Below, piece after piece: positions 35,109 to 42,292 of a stretch of 64,000 nucleotides of DNA. Every line of letters begins with the position of its first letter. Positions within the stretch are counted from its first letter, which is position 1. A model generated the notes under the pieces. The model made no database searches. It was given only the letters and a program-made list of their open reading frames with translations, and had not been told where the DNA came from. Origin of the DNA: an uncultured bacterium (GTDB lineage: Bacteria; Actinomycetota; Coriobacteriia; Coriobacteriales; Coriobacteriaceae); contig CAJMST010000009.1 of the NCBI GenBank assembly GCA_905216145.1, forward strand, positions 13,719 through 77,718. The letters are read 5' to 3'. The position numbers and the translations under genes are program-made.

Positions 35109-35447
35109 ATGAAGACTATTAAGTCTCGGCAAGATTTCGAGCATGTGTTCAGTCAGGGGCGTCGTTTCAATCACCCTCTGATTCGAATGACCATATGTGA
35201 ATCGGTTGGCGAAGGCGACTCCGGAAGGGTCGCCTTCGTTGGTGCTAAGCGACTCGGTTGTGCCGTCGTGCGCAACCGATCTAAGCGTGTGATGCGCGAG
35301 GCCGCCCGCAGCTGCGGATTTCCCGTTGCGGGTTATGACATCATCTTGTTTGCAACTCCCAAGACGAGGGTTTCCTCGCCGCAGGAGATGGACAAGGCGT
35401 TGCGTTCGCTTATGAAGCGCGCCGGCGTTGCCGGGGAGGAGCGATGA
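35109..35447 (+). CDS. rnpA: ribonuclease P protein component
   Basis: RnpA binds the RNase P RNA and helps it cut 5' leaders from pre-tRNAs. The 112-residue protein has the typical N-terminal SRQDFEHVFSQGRRF and the RNR motif region KRLGCAVVRNRSKRVMREAAR that contacts RNA. The length is normal. It follows rpmH by 20 bp and overlaps yidD by 4 nt (ATGA), so all belong to one transcript. The RNase P RNA gene itself is not in the window. Confidence 0.96.
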   Translation: MKTIKSRQDFEHVFSQGRRFNHPLIRMTICESVGEGDSGRVAFVGAKRLGCAVVRNRSKRVMREAARSCGFPVAGYDIILFATPKTRVSSPQEMDKALRSLMKRAGVAGEER

Positions 35448-35668
35448 GCAATCACGTTTTGCGACGTGTTGCCATCGCTCCTATTCGCATATATCAACAG
35501 GTTATTTCGCCCTTATTGCCTGACGCCTGCATTTATTACCCAACGTGCTCGCAATACGCCATCCAGGCGATTGAGAAGCACGGTGTTTTGAGAGGCTGCT
35601 GGCTTGCCGTGAGGCGCATCGCTCGCTGCAATCCCCTGCACGTCGGCGGTTATGACCCTGTGCCCTAG
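35444..35668 (+). CDS. yidD: membrane protein insertion efficiency factor YidD
   Basis: YidD is a small amphipathic protein that aids YidC-dependent insertion. The 74 residues include the conserved YQQVISPLLPDACIYYPTCSQYAIQAIEKHG, with the paired cysteines of the family, and the closing RCNPLHVGGYDPVP. The ATG overlaps the rnpA stop (ATGA). It lies between rnpA and yidC as in most bacteria. Confidence 0.96.
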   Translation: MSNHVLRRVAIAPIRIYQQVISPLLPDACIYYPTCSQYAIQAIEKHGVLRGCWLAVRRIARCNPLHVGGYDPVP

Positions 35669-35697
35669 CGGGCACTCGCTATCGGAGGAAAACTTAC

Positions 35698-36468
35698 ATG
35701 TGGGATTGGATCGTTAACATCCTTTTCGAGCTGCTCAAGCTCATCCAGACCTTTGCGGTCGACTGGGGCCTGTCCATCATCATCCTGGTGGTCATCATCC
35801 GTCTGCTGCTGACGCCGCTTATGCTCAAGTCGACCAAGTCGACGGCTCGCATGCAGGTGCTGCAGCCCAAGATGCTCGAGATCCAGGAGCGCTATGCCGA
35901 CGATCCCCAGCGTCAGGCCGAGGAGATGCAGAAGTTCTACAGCGAGAACAAGTTCAACCCCATGGCTGGCTGTCTGCCGCTGCTGATTCAGATGCCTATC
36001 CTGTTCGCCCTGTTTACATTGCTGCGCAACCTGCCGCAGTACTTTAACAACGGCACGTTCTCGTTCTTCAACATCCTGCCCGACCTGACCACCACGCCGA
36101 GCGCTTCCTTTGCCGATGGCTTTATGGTTGCACTGCCTGCGCTGGTTTGCCTGATCCTGTTTGCCGTCCTGACCCTGATTCCGCAGCTCTATATGTCGCG
36201 CAACCAGACCGGCCAGCAGGCTCAGAGCATGCGTATGATGGCCGTTGTCATGACGGTCATGATGCTTTGGATGGGCTGGAGCCTTCCCGTTGGTGTTCTG
36301 CTGTACTACGACGTCTCGTCTGCTTGGCAGGTTATCCAGCAGATTTTTGTGACGCAGAAGGTCATCGACAAGGCGAAGGCCGATGAGGAGGAGCGTCTTA
36401 AGAACGCTCCGCTGCAGGTTGAGGTCACTCGTCGCGAGAAGAAGCCGCGCCCGCACAAGAAGAAGTAG
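35698..36468 (+). CDS. yidC: membrane protein insertase YidC/Oxa1 type
   Basis: YidC inserts and folds inner-membrane proteins, alone or with SecYEG. The 256-residue protein is the short Gram-positive form without the large periplasmic domain. Five hydrophobic helices are visible. The conserved Arg in VVIIRLLLTPLMLKSTKST (about residues 39-57) marks the hydrophilic groove. A cytoplasmic coiled coil (QPKMLEIQERYADDPQRQAEEM) and a basic Lys/Arg tail follow. No lipobox is seen at the N-terminus. A ribosome-binding GGAGG lies upstream of ATG 35698. Confidence 0.96.
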   Translation: MWDWIVNILFELLKLIQTFAVDWGLSIIILVVIIRLLLTPLMLKSTKSTARMQVLQPKMLEIQERYADDPQRQAEEMQKFYSENKFNPMAGCLPLLIQMPILFALFTLLRNLPQYFNNGTFSFFNILPDLTTTPSASFADGFMVALPALVCLILFAVLTLIPQLYMSRNQTGQQAQSMRMMAVVMTVMMLWMGWSLPVGVLLYYDVSSAWQVIQQIFVTQKVIDKAKADEEERLKNAPLQVEVTRREKKPRPHKKK

Positions 36469-36485
36469 TGGGATATCAATCTTAT

Positions 36486-36497
36486 TTAGGTACCTAA
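36486..36497. repeat. 12-bp palindrome TTAGGTACCTAA upstream of jag
   Basis: It lies in the yidC-jag gap, 15 bp before the jag start. An identical copy lies at 39990-40001, at the end of the par operon. Confidence 0.7.
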
Positions 36498-36512
36498 CTT
36501 TTGGAGTACGTT

Positions 36513-37082
36513 ATGTCTGAAGAGATCATCGAGGATATGCTTGAGGAGGTTGCCCCGCAGGTCGCGGGCGATTATCCCGAGATTGCACAGCGCTACAAGG
36601 CTGGTGAAGAGCTGACCGATGAGGAGCTCGACACCATTGCCGATGTTGCGATTTCCATCCTGCGTTCCATCCTTTCGCACTTCGATGCCGCCAACTCTCC
36701 TATCGATGAGTATGAGGGCGACGAGGGTGAGCTGATTTTGGATGTAACGGCTCCCGACCTTGCTGTTCTCATTGGCCGTCATGGTCGCACTCTTGATGCT
36801 CTTCAGGTTATGTTCTCTTTGCTGGTGAGCCGCAAGCTTGGCTTTAGGTATCCGGTTGTAGTGGACGTCGAGGGATACAAGAGTCGCCGTCAGGATAAGG
36901 TCGCCTCCATGGCTCAGTCTGCTGCCGAGCGTGCCATCCGCACTCATAAGAGTGTTTCGCTTCCGCCCATGAATGCCTACGAGCGCCGACTGGTTCACAT
37001 TGCACTTCGTGGCAACGATGCAGTCGATACTCATTCTGAGGGTTCTGACCCTGATCGCCATGTGGTGATTGTTGCTCGATAA
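36513..37082 (+). CDS. jag: Jag/KhpB-like RNA-binding protein (KH + R3H)
   Basis: The 189-residue protein has a KH domain with IGRHGRTLDALQVMFSLLVSRK (about 90-112) and a C-terminal R3H domain (NAYERRLVHIALRGN, about 154-168). KhpB/Jag proteins bind RNA together with KhpA and affect cell elongation and division in Firmicutes. The classic Jag-N domain is missing; instead there is an acidic helical N-terminus. The start is ATG 36513 behind GGAG (6-base spacing); TTG 36501 is too close to that site. It is the usual neighbour of yidC, and a terminator follows. Confidence 0.92.
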   Translation: MSEEIIEDMLEEVAPQVAGDYPEIAQRYKAGEELTDEELDTIADVAISILRSILSHFDAANSPIDEYEGDEGELILDVTAPDLAVLIGRHGRTLDALQVMFSLLVSRKLGFRYPVVVDVEGYKSRRQDKVASMAQSAAERAIRTHKSVSLPPMNAYERRLVHIALRGNDAVDTHSEGSDPDRHVVIVAR

Positions 37083-37100
37083 TCTACTCGAGCTTATGCT

Positions 37101-37132
37101 AGGGGGACGTGGTTTCCACGTCCCCCTTTTTT
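37101..37132 (+). terminator. terminator of the rpmH-rnpA-yidD-yidC-jag operon
   Basis: AGGGGGACGTGG-TTT-CCACGTCCCCCT is a perfect stem followed by TTTTTT. Confidence 0.92.
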
Positions 37133-37178
37133 GTCAAAAGTTCTCGATACGCTGATTTTTGTCAGAAAGGAGCTTCAG

Positions 37179-37916
37179 TTGTTTGTACTTACCGATCAGC
37201 AGGCTGACGAGATGTTGAGTCGCCTAACTTCCTATTGCAAAGAATATTCCTTGAGCGTAACTGATATTGAGCTGAGGAAATGTATCCAGCATTTGGATTT
37301 GGTTCTAGAAACAAATAAGACAACCAATCTCACCCGTATTCTTAACGTAGAAGATGCTGCCGTACTTCATATCCTCGACTCACTTGTTTTGCTCCCCTAT
37401 ATCAATAAGGCTCCTGAGGGAGCTTTGCTCGATATGGGAACAGGTGCGGGCTTCCCTGGTATTCCATTAACCATAACCACGCATCGTAAAGCTACTTATA
37501 TTGACTCTGTTGGCAAGAAGGTTGATGCGGTTAATTCCTTTGTCCATGCTCTTGGATTGAAACATGCTCATGCGGTTCATGATCGTCTTGAAGAATATGC
37601 TCGAAGTCATAAGAAGCAGTTCTCTGTCGTAACCGCCCGCGCACTGGCCCCTCTACCGATTCTTGTTGAGTATGCAGCTCCGTTCCTCAAGGACGGAGGG
37701 CTATTTGTTATCACCAAGGGCAATCCATCTGATGAGGAGCTTGCCTCTGGCATGTCAGCAGCTAAGATTTGCGGATTCTCTTCGCTTCTGAATGATGCAA
37801 TCGATTTACCAGAGGGCCTGGGCCACAGGGAGTTCATTGTTCTTAAGAAGAGTCATCCAGCATCTGTTTCATTGCCTCGTGCAAATGGCATGGCAAAGAA
37901 GAATCCGCTTGCCTAG
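37179..37916 (+). CDS. rsmG: 16S rRNA (guanine-527 N7) methyltransferase RsmG
   Basis: RsmG methylates G527 of 16S rRNA with S-adenosylmethionine; its loss gives low-level streptomycin resistance. The SAM-binding loop LLDMGTGAGFPGIPL and the VTARALAPLPILVEYAAPFLKDGG region are conserved. The start is TTG 37179, six bases after AAGGAG, giving 245 residues. An earlier TTG at 37131 would lie in the T-run of the preceding terminator. The gene and the par genes behind it use many more A/T-ending codons than the rest of the window. MnmG, the usual partner, is absent. Three parS sites follow. Confidence 0.94.
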   Translation: MFVLTDQQADEMLSRLTSYCKEYSLSVTDIELRKCIQHLDLVLETNKTTNLTRILNVEDAAVLHILDSLVLLPYINKAPEGALLDMGTGAGFPGIPLTITTHRKATYIDSVGKKVDAVNSFVHALGLKHAHAVHDRLEEYARSHKKQFSVVTARALAPLPILVEYAAPFLKDGGLFVITKGNPSDEELASGMSAAKICGFSSLLNDAIDLPEGLGHREFIVLKKSHPASVSLPRANGMAKKNPLA

Positions 37917-37934
37917 ATGTTTCACGTGAAACAT
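37917..37934. promoter_or_regulatory. parS site 1
   Basis: The 16-bp core TGTTTCACGTGAAACA (37918-37933) is a perfect match to the bacterial parS consensus, and A/T flanks extend the palindrome to 18 bp. ParB loads here and spreads. Confidence 0.97.
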
Positions 37935-37956
37935 AATAGATATTAACAACATGCAG

Positions 37957-37972
37957 TGTTTCACGTGAAACA
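37957..37972. promoter_or_regulatory. parS site 2
   Basis: Perfect TGTTTCACGTGAAACA, exactly 39 bp after site 1. Confidence 0.97.
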
Positions 37973-37995
37973 TGGCGGTTGATATTGAATCGGAA

Positions 37996-38011
37996 TGTTT
38001 CACGTGAAACA
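37996..38011. promoter_or_regulatory. parS site 3
   Basis: Perfect TGTTTCACGTGAAACA, exactly 39 bp after site 2 and 39 bp before the parA start. Confidence 0.97.
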
Positions 38012-38050
38012 TCCTCCGTTTGACAGCTTTAATACACACCAGGAGGGACC

Positions 38051-38851
38051 GTGGGATTTCGCGACGTTAAGCGTTCTAAGAGCGCAAAAGACACGCGTAT
38101 CATTGCAATCATCAATCAAAAAGGCGGCGTCGGTAAGTCAACGACGGCTGTAAACCTAGCTGCAGCACTGGGCGAGCAGGGTCGTAAAACTCTGATTGTC
38201 GATTTTGATCCGCAGGGAAACAGCACCAGTGGATTTGGAATTGAAAAAGAAGACCTTGATCACTGCATCTATGATGCATTGCTGAATGATGTGTCGGCAG
38301 AATCGCTTGTTCTTGATACAAATTGCAAAAAGGTATTTGTAATTCCGGCTACAATTCAGCTTGCAGGCGCCGAAATTGAGCTCGTAAGCGCAATTGCTCG
38401 TGAAACCCGCCTCAAAGATTTGCTTGAGCCGATTCAGGACGAGTTCGATTTCATTTTCATTGACTGTCCTCCTTCGCTCGGCTTGCTTACCATCAACGCC
38501 TTGACAGCAGCAGACAGCGTTTTGATTCCAATCCAGTGCGAGTATTATGCACTCGAGGGCGTTACGAAGCTGCTTGAGTCAATGAAGATGGTCAAATCAC
38601 GTCTGAATAAGGGCTTAGACACCTATGGCGTGCTTATGACTATGTATGACTCGCGTACTTCTCTGTCGAATCAGGTTGTTGAGGAGGTTCAATCGTACTT
38701 TGGTGCCAAGGCGTTTAAAACGCTGATCCCCCGTACGGTTAAAATCTCCGAAGCTCCGTCTTTTGGAGAACCGGTAATTACCTATGCACCTCAAAATAAG
38801 GGTGCAAAAGCGTATATGAACCTTGCAAAAGAGGTGATCAAGCGTGCCTAG
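38051..38851 (+). CDS. parA: chromosome-partitioning ATPase ParA (Soj)
   Basis: ParA is the Walker-type ATPase that moves ParB-parS complexes along the nucleoid; in B. subtilis Soj also tunes DnaA. The 266-residue protein has the deviant Walker A motif INQKGGVGKSTTAVNLA (about 18-34), VDFDPQGN, and FIDCPPSLGLLTINAL. The length is that of chromosomal ParA without an N-terminal DNA-binding domain. The start is GTG 38051 after GGAGG. It overlaps parB by 8 nt. The parS triplet directly upstream could let ParB regulate the operon. Confidence 0.97.
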   Translation: MGFRDVKRSKSAKDTRIIAIINQKGGVGKSTTAVNLAAALGEQGRKTLIVDFDPQGNSTSGFGIEKEDLDHCIYDALLNDVSAESLVLDTNCKKVFVIPATIQLAGAEIELVSAIARETRLKDLLEPIQDEFDFIFIDCPPSLGLLTINALTAADSVLIPIQCEYYALEGVTKLLESMKMVKSRLNKGLDTYGVLMTMYDSRTSLSNQVVEEVQSYFGAKAFKTLIPRTVKISEAPSFGEPVITYAPQNKGAKAYMNLAKEVIKRA

Positions 38852-39749
38852 TGCAAAGAAACGTGGCGGATTGGGACGTGGACTCAATGCTTTGGTCTCA
38901 GAGGCCGAGTATGAGACCGGTGGTTCGGCTGCATCCGCTTCAAAGGCTGCATCTGAAACGAAACTACCTATTGAGGATATTGTTCCCAACCCAAACCAGC
39001 CGCGAATTCACTTTAACGAAACTGAACTTCGCGAGTTGAGCGAGTCAATCCAAGAACATGGCGTTTTGCAGCCGCTATTGGTTCGCAAGCATGGAAACGG
39101 CTATGAGATCATCGCTGGTGAGCGTCGTTACCAGGCGTCAAAGCTTGCTGGTCTTGAGGAGCTGCCTGTCATCATTAAAGATGTTAGTGATGAAGAGATG
39201 CTTGCTCTTGCTCTTATCGAAAACCTTCAGCGTTCTGATTTGAATCCCGTCGAAGAGGCTAAAGGCTATCGCCAGCTTATCGATGCCAGCGGTATGACCC
39301 AGGAAGCATTGTCGAGGGCAGTCAGCAAGTCACGCTCTGCAATTACAAACTCGCTACGCCTTCTCGATCTCCCGGAAGTTGTTCAGCAGATGATTTTTGA
39401 GGGCAAACTTACTGCTGGTCATGCACGTGCGATTCTTGCAGTTCCCTATGAGGATGCACGAATTCGACTAGCAGAGAAAGTTGTTGCGGAGGGCCTTTCC
39501 GTAAGAGCGACAGAAAATCTTGCTCCGTTGTTTTCTGCCGGAGAGACACCTAAAACGCCTAGACCTGCAACGCCTCAGTCTTTTAAAAAGGCTGCCCGTG
39601 TGCTTCGTCAGGTATTTAATACCAACGTGCGTGTGAAGAGCTCGCGTGGAAAGAATAAGATTGAGATTGAGTTTAAAGACGAGGAAGAGCTCTCTCGTAT
39701 TCTTGGCGAAATGGTTCAATTTGGGCAGGAGGATCAGGATGAAGAATAA
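38844..39749 (+). CDS. parB: chromosome-partitioning protein ParB (Spo0J)
   Basis: ParB binds parS, clamps DNA as a CTPase and loads SMC. The 301-residue protein has the N-terminal arginine patch GERRYQASKLAG (box II), IIKDVSDEEMLALALIENLQRSDLNPVEEA, the helix-turn-helix SGMTQEALSRAVSKSRSAITNSLRLLDLPE and the C-terminal dimer domain. The N-terminal 40 residues are Ala/Ser/Lys-rich, where ParA is bound (KKRGGLGRGLNALV). The start GTG 38844 lies inside the end of parA, and the end overlaps the next small gene by 11 nt. Confidence 0.97.
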   Translation: MPSAKKRGGLGRGLNALVSEAEYETGGSAASASKAASETKLPIEDIVPNPNQPRIHFNETELRELSESIQEHGVLQPLLVRKHGNGYEIIAGERRYQASKLAGLEELPVIIKDVSDEEMLALALIENLQRSDLNPVEEAKGYRQLIDASGMTQEALSRAVSKSRSAITNSLRLLDLPEVVQQMIFEGKLTAGHARAILAVPYEDARIRLAEKVVAEGLSVRATENLAPLFSAGETPKTPRPATPQSFKKAARVLRQVFNTNVRVKSSRGKNKIEIEFKDEEELSRILGEMVQFGQEDQDEE

Positions 39750-39993
39750 GGTTCTCGCGGTCGTTGCGTTGGCAACCACCGTCGTCGCTGGCGCTTTTGC
39801 AGGCTATAAGCTTGCGACAGATGATGAACTACGCGGTCGACTGCTGCGCGGAGCCCAGGATATTGTCGATACATCCAAGAAGAAAATGGATGTGATGACC
39901 GAAGATGTCGCTATGCGCACTGCTCAGGTGACTAAGAATCCCAAGATTAACCAAGATTGGGTTAACCATCAGTGGGAAAATGTTGGTTATTAG
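39739..39993 (+). CDS. small single-pass membrane protein (YtxH-like), last gene of the par operon
   Basis: The 84-residue protein starts with a hydrophobic segment (5-22) that would be a membrane anchor or uncleaved signal. An amphipathic, Lys/Asp-rich part follows, ending in a conserved-looking DWVNHQWENVGY. The overall shape resembles YtxH-like stress proteins, but similarity by eye is weak. The ATG overlaps the end of parB by 11 nt, with AGGAGGATC as its ribosome-binding site, so it is translated with the par genes. A terminator follows. A link to segregation is inferred from position only. Confidence 0.75.
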   Translation: MKNKVLAVVALATTVVAGAFAGYKLATDDELRGRLLRGAQDIVDTSKKKMDVMTEDVAMRTAQVTKNPKINQDWVNHQWENVGY

Positions 39994-40001
39994 GTACCTA
40001 A
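39990..40001. repeat. 12-bp palindrome TTAGGTACCTAA at the end of the par operon
   Basis: It includes the stop codon of the small membrane gene and is identical to 36486-36497. The two copies are 3.5 kb apart and bracket jag-rsmG-parS-parAB. Confidence 0.7.
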
Positions 40002-40022
40002 CAATTACTTGCCTGTTTTGAA

Positions 40023-40063
40023 GGGGTCCTTGTCTTATACATGAGACAAGGACCCCATATTTT
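40023..40063 (+). terminator. terminator of the rsmG/par unit
   Basis: GGGGTCCTTGTCT pairs perfectly with AGACAAGGACCCC across an 8-base loop, followed by ATATTTT. Confidence 0.87.
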
Positions 40064-40103
40064 GGCTAAAACTAAGCTTGAAGAAGCCAAGTTCAATAGT
40101 ATG

Positions 40104-40150
40104 AAAAAAATGAAACAGCCCTGGTTGCATTATTTGCAACCAGGGCTGTC
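40104..40150 (-). terminator. rlmN terminator
   Basis: ACAGCCCTGGTTGCA and its perfect 15-bp complement around a 5-base loop. On the minus strand TTTCATTTTTTTC follows. Confidence 0.9.
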
Positions 40151-40153
40151 GGA

Positions 40154-40169
40154 TGTTTCACATGAAACG
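40154..40169. promoter_or_regulatory. near-consensus parS site
   Basis: TGTTTCACATGAAACG differs from the parS consensus at two positions. It lies between the rlmN terminator and the rlmN stop, 2.1 kb from the parS triplet. Confidence 0.65.
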
Positions 40170-40188
40170 TTATGGGGCACAGACTCCC

Positions 40189-41241
40189 CTATGCGTTCTT
40201 CTGGACCTTGAAACGTTGCTTCAGCTGACCGCAGGCGGCATCGATATCATTGCCGCGAGAATTACGGATCGTGGTCTCGATGCCACGAGACTCAAGGCGA
40301 CGCTGAAGATCCTCAACCTTATGAATCGGCGACGGCTTGAGCGGGCTGCCCTCGATGTCGTTAAGCTGAATGAGGTTAACGTGGCACAGCGTTCCCTCGC
40401 AGAAGTCGCAGAGCGCCTGCATCTCGGGATTCGTATCGTTGACGCCTTCGATCATGGCATACTCATAGGTCGGGCGGCGGCCAGTCTTCTCGGTGTAGAG
40501 CTGAAGCGCTTCGTGAAGGCGAAGCAGCGTGTACTTCTTAACACCGGGCATGAGCTTATTGCGCGTCGACTGGATGGCGGAATGCAGGGAAACGGCAAGC
40601 GTGAATTGCTCGGGGATGTCGGCAAATTTGCGAATACCGGGAATAACGCCGCTGGTAGAGACGGTGAGGTGACGAGCGCCGATACCGATGCCGTCGGGGT
40701 CGTTGAGGATTCGCAGCGCCTTGAGAACCTCGTCGTAGTTGGCAAACGGCTCGCCCTGGCCCATAAAGACAACGCTCGTGGCGCGCTCACCAAAGTCGTT
40801 GGATACATGAAGTACCTGGTCGACGATCTCTTGAGCGGTCAGAGAACGCTTGAGGCCGTTGAGGCCGGTAGCGCAAAAGGCGCAGCCCATGCCACAGCCT
40901 GCCTGGGTTGACACGCAGACGGAAAGCTTGTTGCGACGGGGCATACCGACGGTCTCGACGGAAACGCCGTCGTGGTACTCGAGCAGATACTTGCGCGAGC
41001 CATCTTTGGAAACCTGCTTGGTGAGTTCAGTCGGCGTGTCAAAGGCAAAAGCCTCTTTAAGCTGCTCGCGGAAAGCCTTGGGAAGGTTGGTCATGTCGTC
41101 AAACGAACAAACGTTCTTCTCAAAGACCCATTCGATGAGCTGCTTTGCGCGGAAGGCGGGCTGGCCAAGTTCGGCCACGAGCTCGCGAATATCGTTTTGG
41201 CTCAAGTCGCGAATGTCCTGAGATTTAGTCCTGGGATTCAT
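40189..41241 (-). CDS. rlmN: 23S rRNA (adenine-2503 C2) methyltransferase RlmN
   Basis: RlmN is a radical-SAM enzyme that methylates A2503 of 23S rRNA and A37 of some tRNAs. The 350-residue protein has the N-terminal accessory domain (PAFRAKQLIEWVFEKN), the radical-SAM triad in CGMGCAFCATG, the GMGEP-like MGQGEPFANYDEVLKAL, and the C-terminal segment with the second conserved cysteine, ending before HKVEDLQRRLESRGI. The start ATG 41241 has AAAGG upstream. It is a single gene with its own terminator and points opposite to ddl. Confidence 0.96.
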   Translation of the reverse strand: MNPRTKSQDIRDLSQNDIRELVAELGQPAFRAKQLIEWVFEKNVCSFDDMTNLPKAFREQLKEAFAFDTPTELTKQVSKDGSRKYLLEYHDGVSVETVGMPRRNKLSVCVSTQAGCGMGCAFCATGLNGLKRSLTAQEIVDQVLHVSNDFGERATSVVFMGQGEPFANYDEVLKALRILNDPDGIGIGARHLTVSTSGVIPGIRKFADIPEQFTLAVSLHSAIQSTRNKLMPGVKKYTLLRLHEALQLYTEKTGRRPTYEYAMIEGVNDTNPEMQALCDFCEGTLCHVNLIQLNDIEGSPLKPSPIHKVEDLQRRLESRGIETTIRNSRGNDIDAACGQLKQRFKVQKNA

Positions 41242-41326
41242 GGAAGCCTTTCGATTTTGGGGAAACGTAGAGGGTATCGCTACAATATGGTATCAGCTGC
41301 AGAAATTATAGAGGAGGAGTCTGCCC

Positions 41327-42292
41327 ATGCCGGGTAAAAGCCTAAAGAACATGCACGTAGCGGTCTTGGCGGGCGGTCATTCCGCTGAGCGCGAGATCTC
41401 GCTCAATTCGGGAAAGAACGTCGTGGTGGCACTGAAGGAAGCCGGCTACACCTCGGTGGAGCTGCTCGACACGGCCGCTGATGACTTTATGGTAACCATG
41501 GCGACCGGCGGCTTTGACGTGGCGTTTATCGCCATGCACGGTGCCGGCGGCGAGGATGGTGCCATGCAGGGCGCCATGGAGACCCTGGGTATCCCCTACA
41601 CGGCCTCGGGCGTGCTTGCCAGCGCCTGCGGTGCCGACAAGGAGGTCTCTAAGCTCCTGTACGCCAAGGCGGGCATTCCCATTGCCCCCGGCCTTGCGCT
41701 CGAGGTGGGCGATGAAGTCGATATCGATCATATCGTCGAGGTTTGTGGCGAGCGCTGCTTTGTGAAGCCGGCCGTCAACGGTTCCAGCTATGGCATTTCC
41801 CTGGTCCATGAGCCCTCCGAGCTGCCCGCGGCAATCGCCAAGGCGTTTGAGTACGGCGACAAAGTGCTGGTCGAGAAGTGCATCGAGGGTACCGAGATCA
41901 CCGTTGGCGTATACGGTGAAGATGACGTGCGCGCCCTGCCGATTGTCGAGATCCGTAAGCCCGAGGACTGCGAGTTCTACGATCTGGACGTGAAATATGT
42001 CGACCCTACGGACATCCATCGCATTCCGGCGCAGATTTCACCCGAGAACTATGCTCGTGCCCAGGAGCTTGCCTGTGCCGCTCACAAGGCCCTCGGTTGC
42101 CTGGGCATCTCGCGCAGCGATTTTATCGTGAGCGAGGACGGCCCCGTTATCCTCGAGACCAATACCATTCCCGGCATGACCGATACGTCGCTGTATCCGG
42201 ATGAGATCCGCCACACCGACGACATGACGTTCCCGCAGGTCTGTGACAGCCTAATCCGTATGGGTCTTCGTCGAGCGGGCATTGCATGCTAA
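41327..42292 (+). CDS. ddl: D-alanine--D-alanine ligase
   Basis: Ddl joins two D-alanines for peptidoglycan precursors. The 321-residue ATP-grasp protein shows the N-terminal VLAGGHSAEREISLNSG, the loop CFVKPAVNGSSYGISLV, and the C-terminal ETNTIPGMTDTSLYP with the ADP/metal-binding Glu and Asn. The start ATG 41327 is eight bases after GAGGAGG. It overlaps the following DnaQ-DinG gene by 7 nt. The loop residues are those of D-Ala-D-Ala rather than D-Ala-D-Lac enzymes as far as can be judged by eye. Confidence 0.95.
   Translation: MPGKSLKNMHVAVLAGGHSAEREISLNSGKNVVVALKEAGYTSVELLDTAADDFMVTMATGGFDVAFIAMHGAGGEDGAMQGAMETLGIPYTASGVLASACGADKEVSKLLYAKAGIPIAPGLALEVGDEVDIDHIVEVCGERCFVKPAVNGSSYGISLVHEPSELPAAIAKAFEYGDKVLVEKCIEGTEITVGVYGEDDVRALPIVEIRKPEDCEFYDLDVKYVDPTDIHRIPAQISPENYARAQELACAAHKALGCLGISRSDFIVSEDGPVILETNTIPGMTDTSLYPDEIRHTDDMTFPQVCDSLIRMGLRRAGIAC

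Noticed and set aside
37131..37178. Longer RsmG starting at TTG 37131
   Set aside because: The codon lies in the T-run of a perfect terminator, and a much better site (AAGGAG, 6-base spacing) serves TTG 37179.
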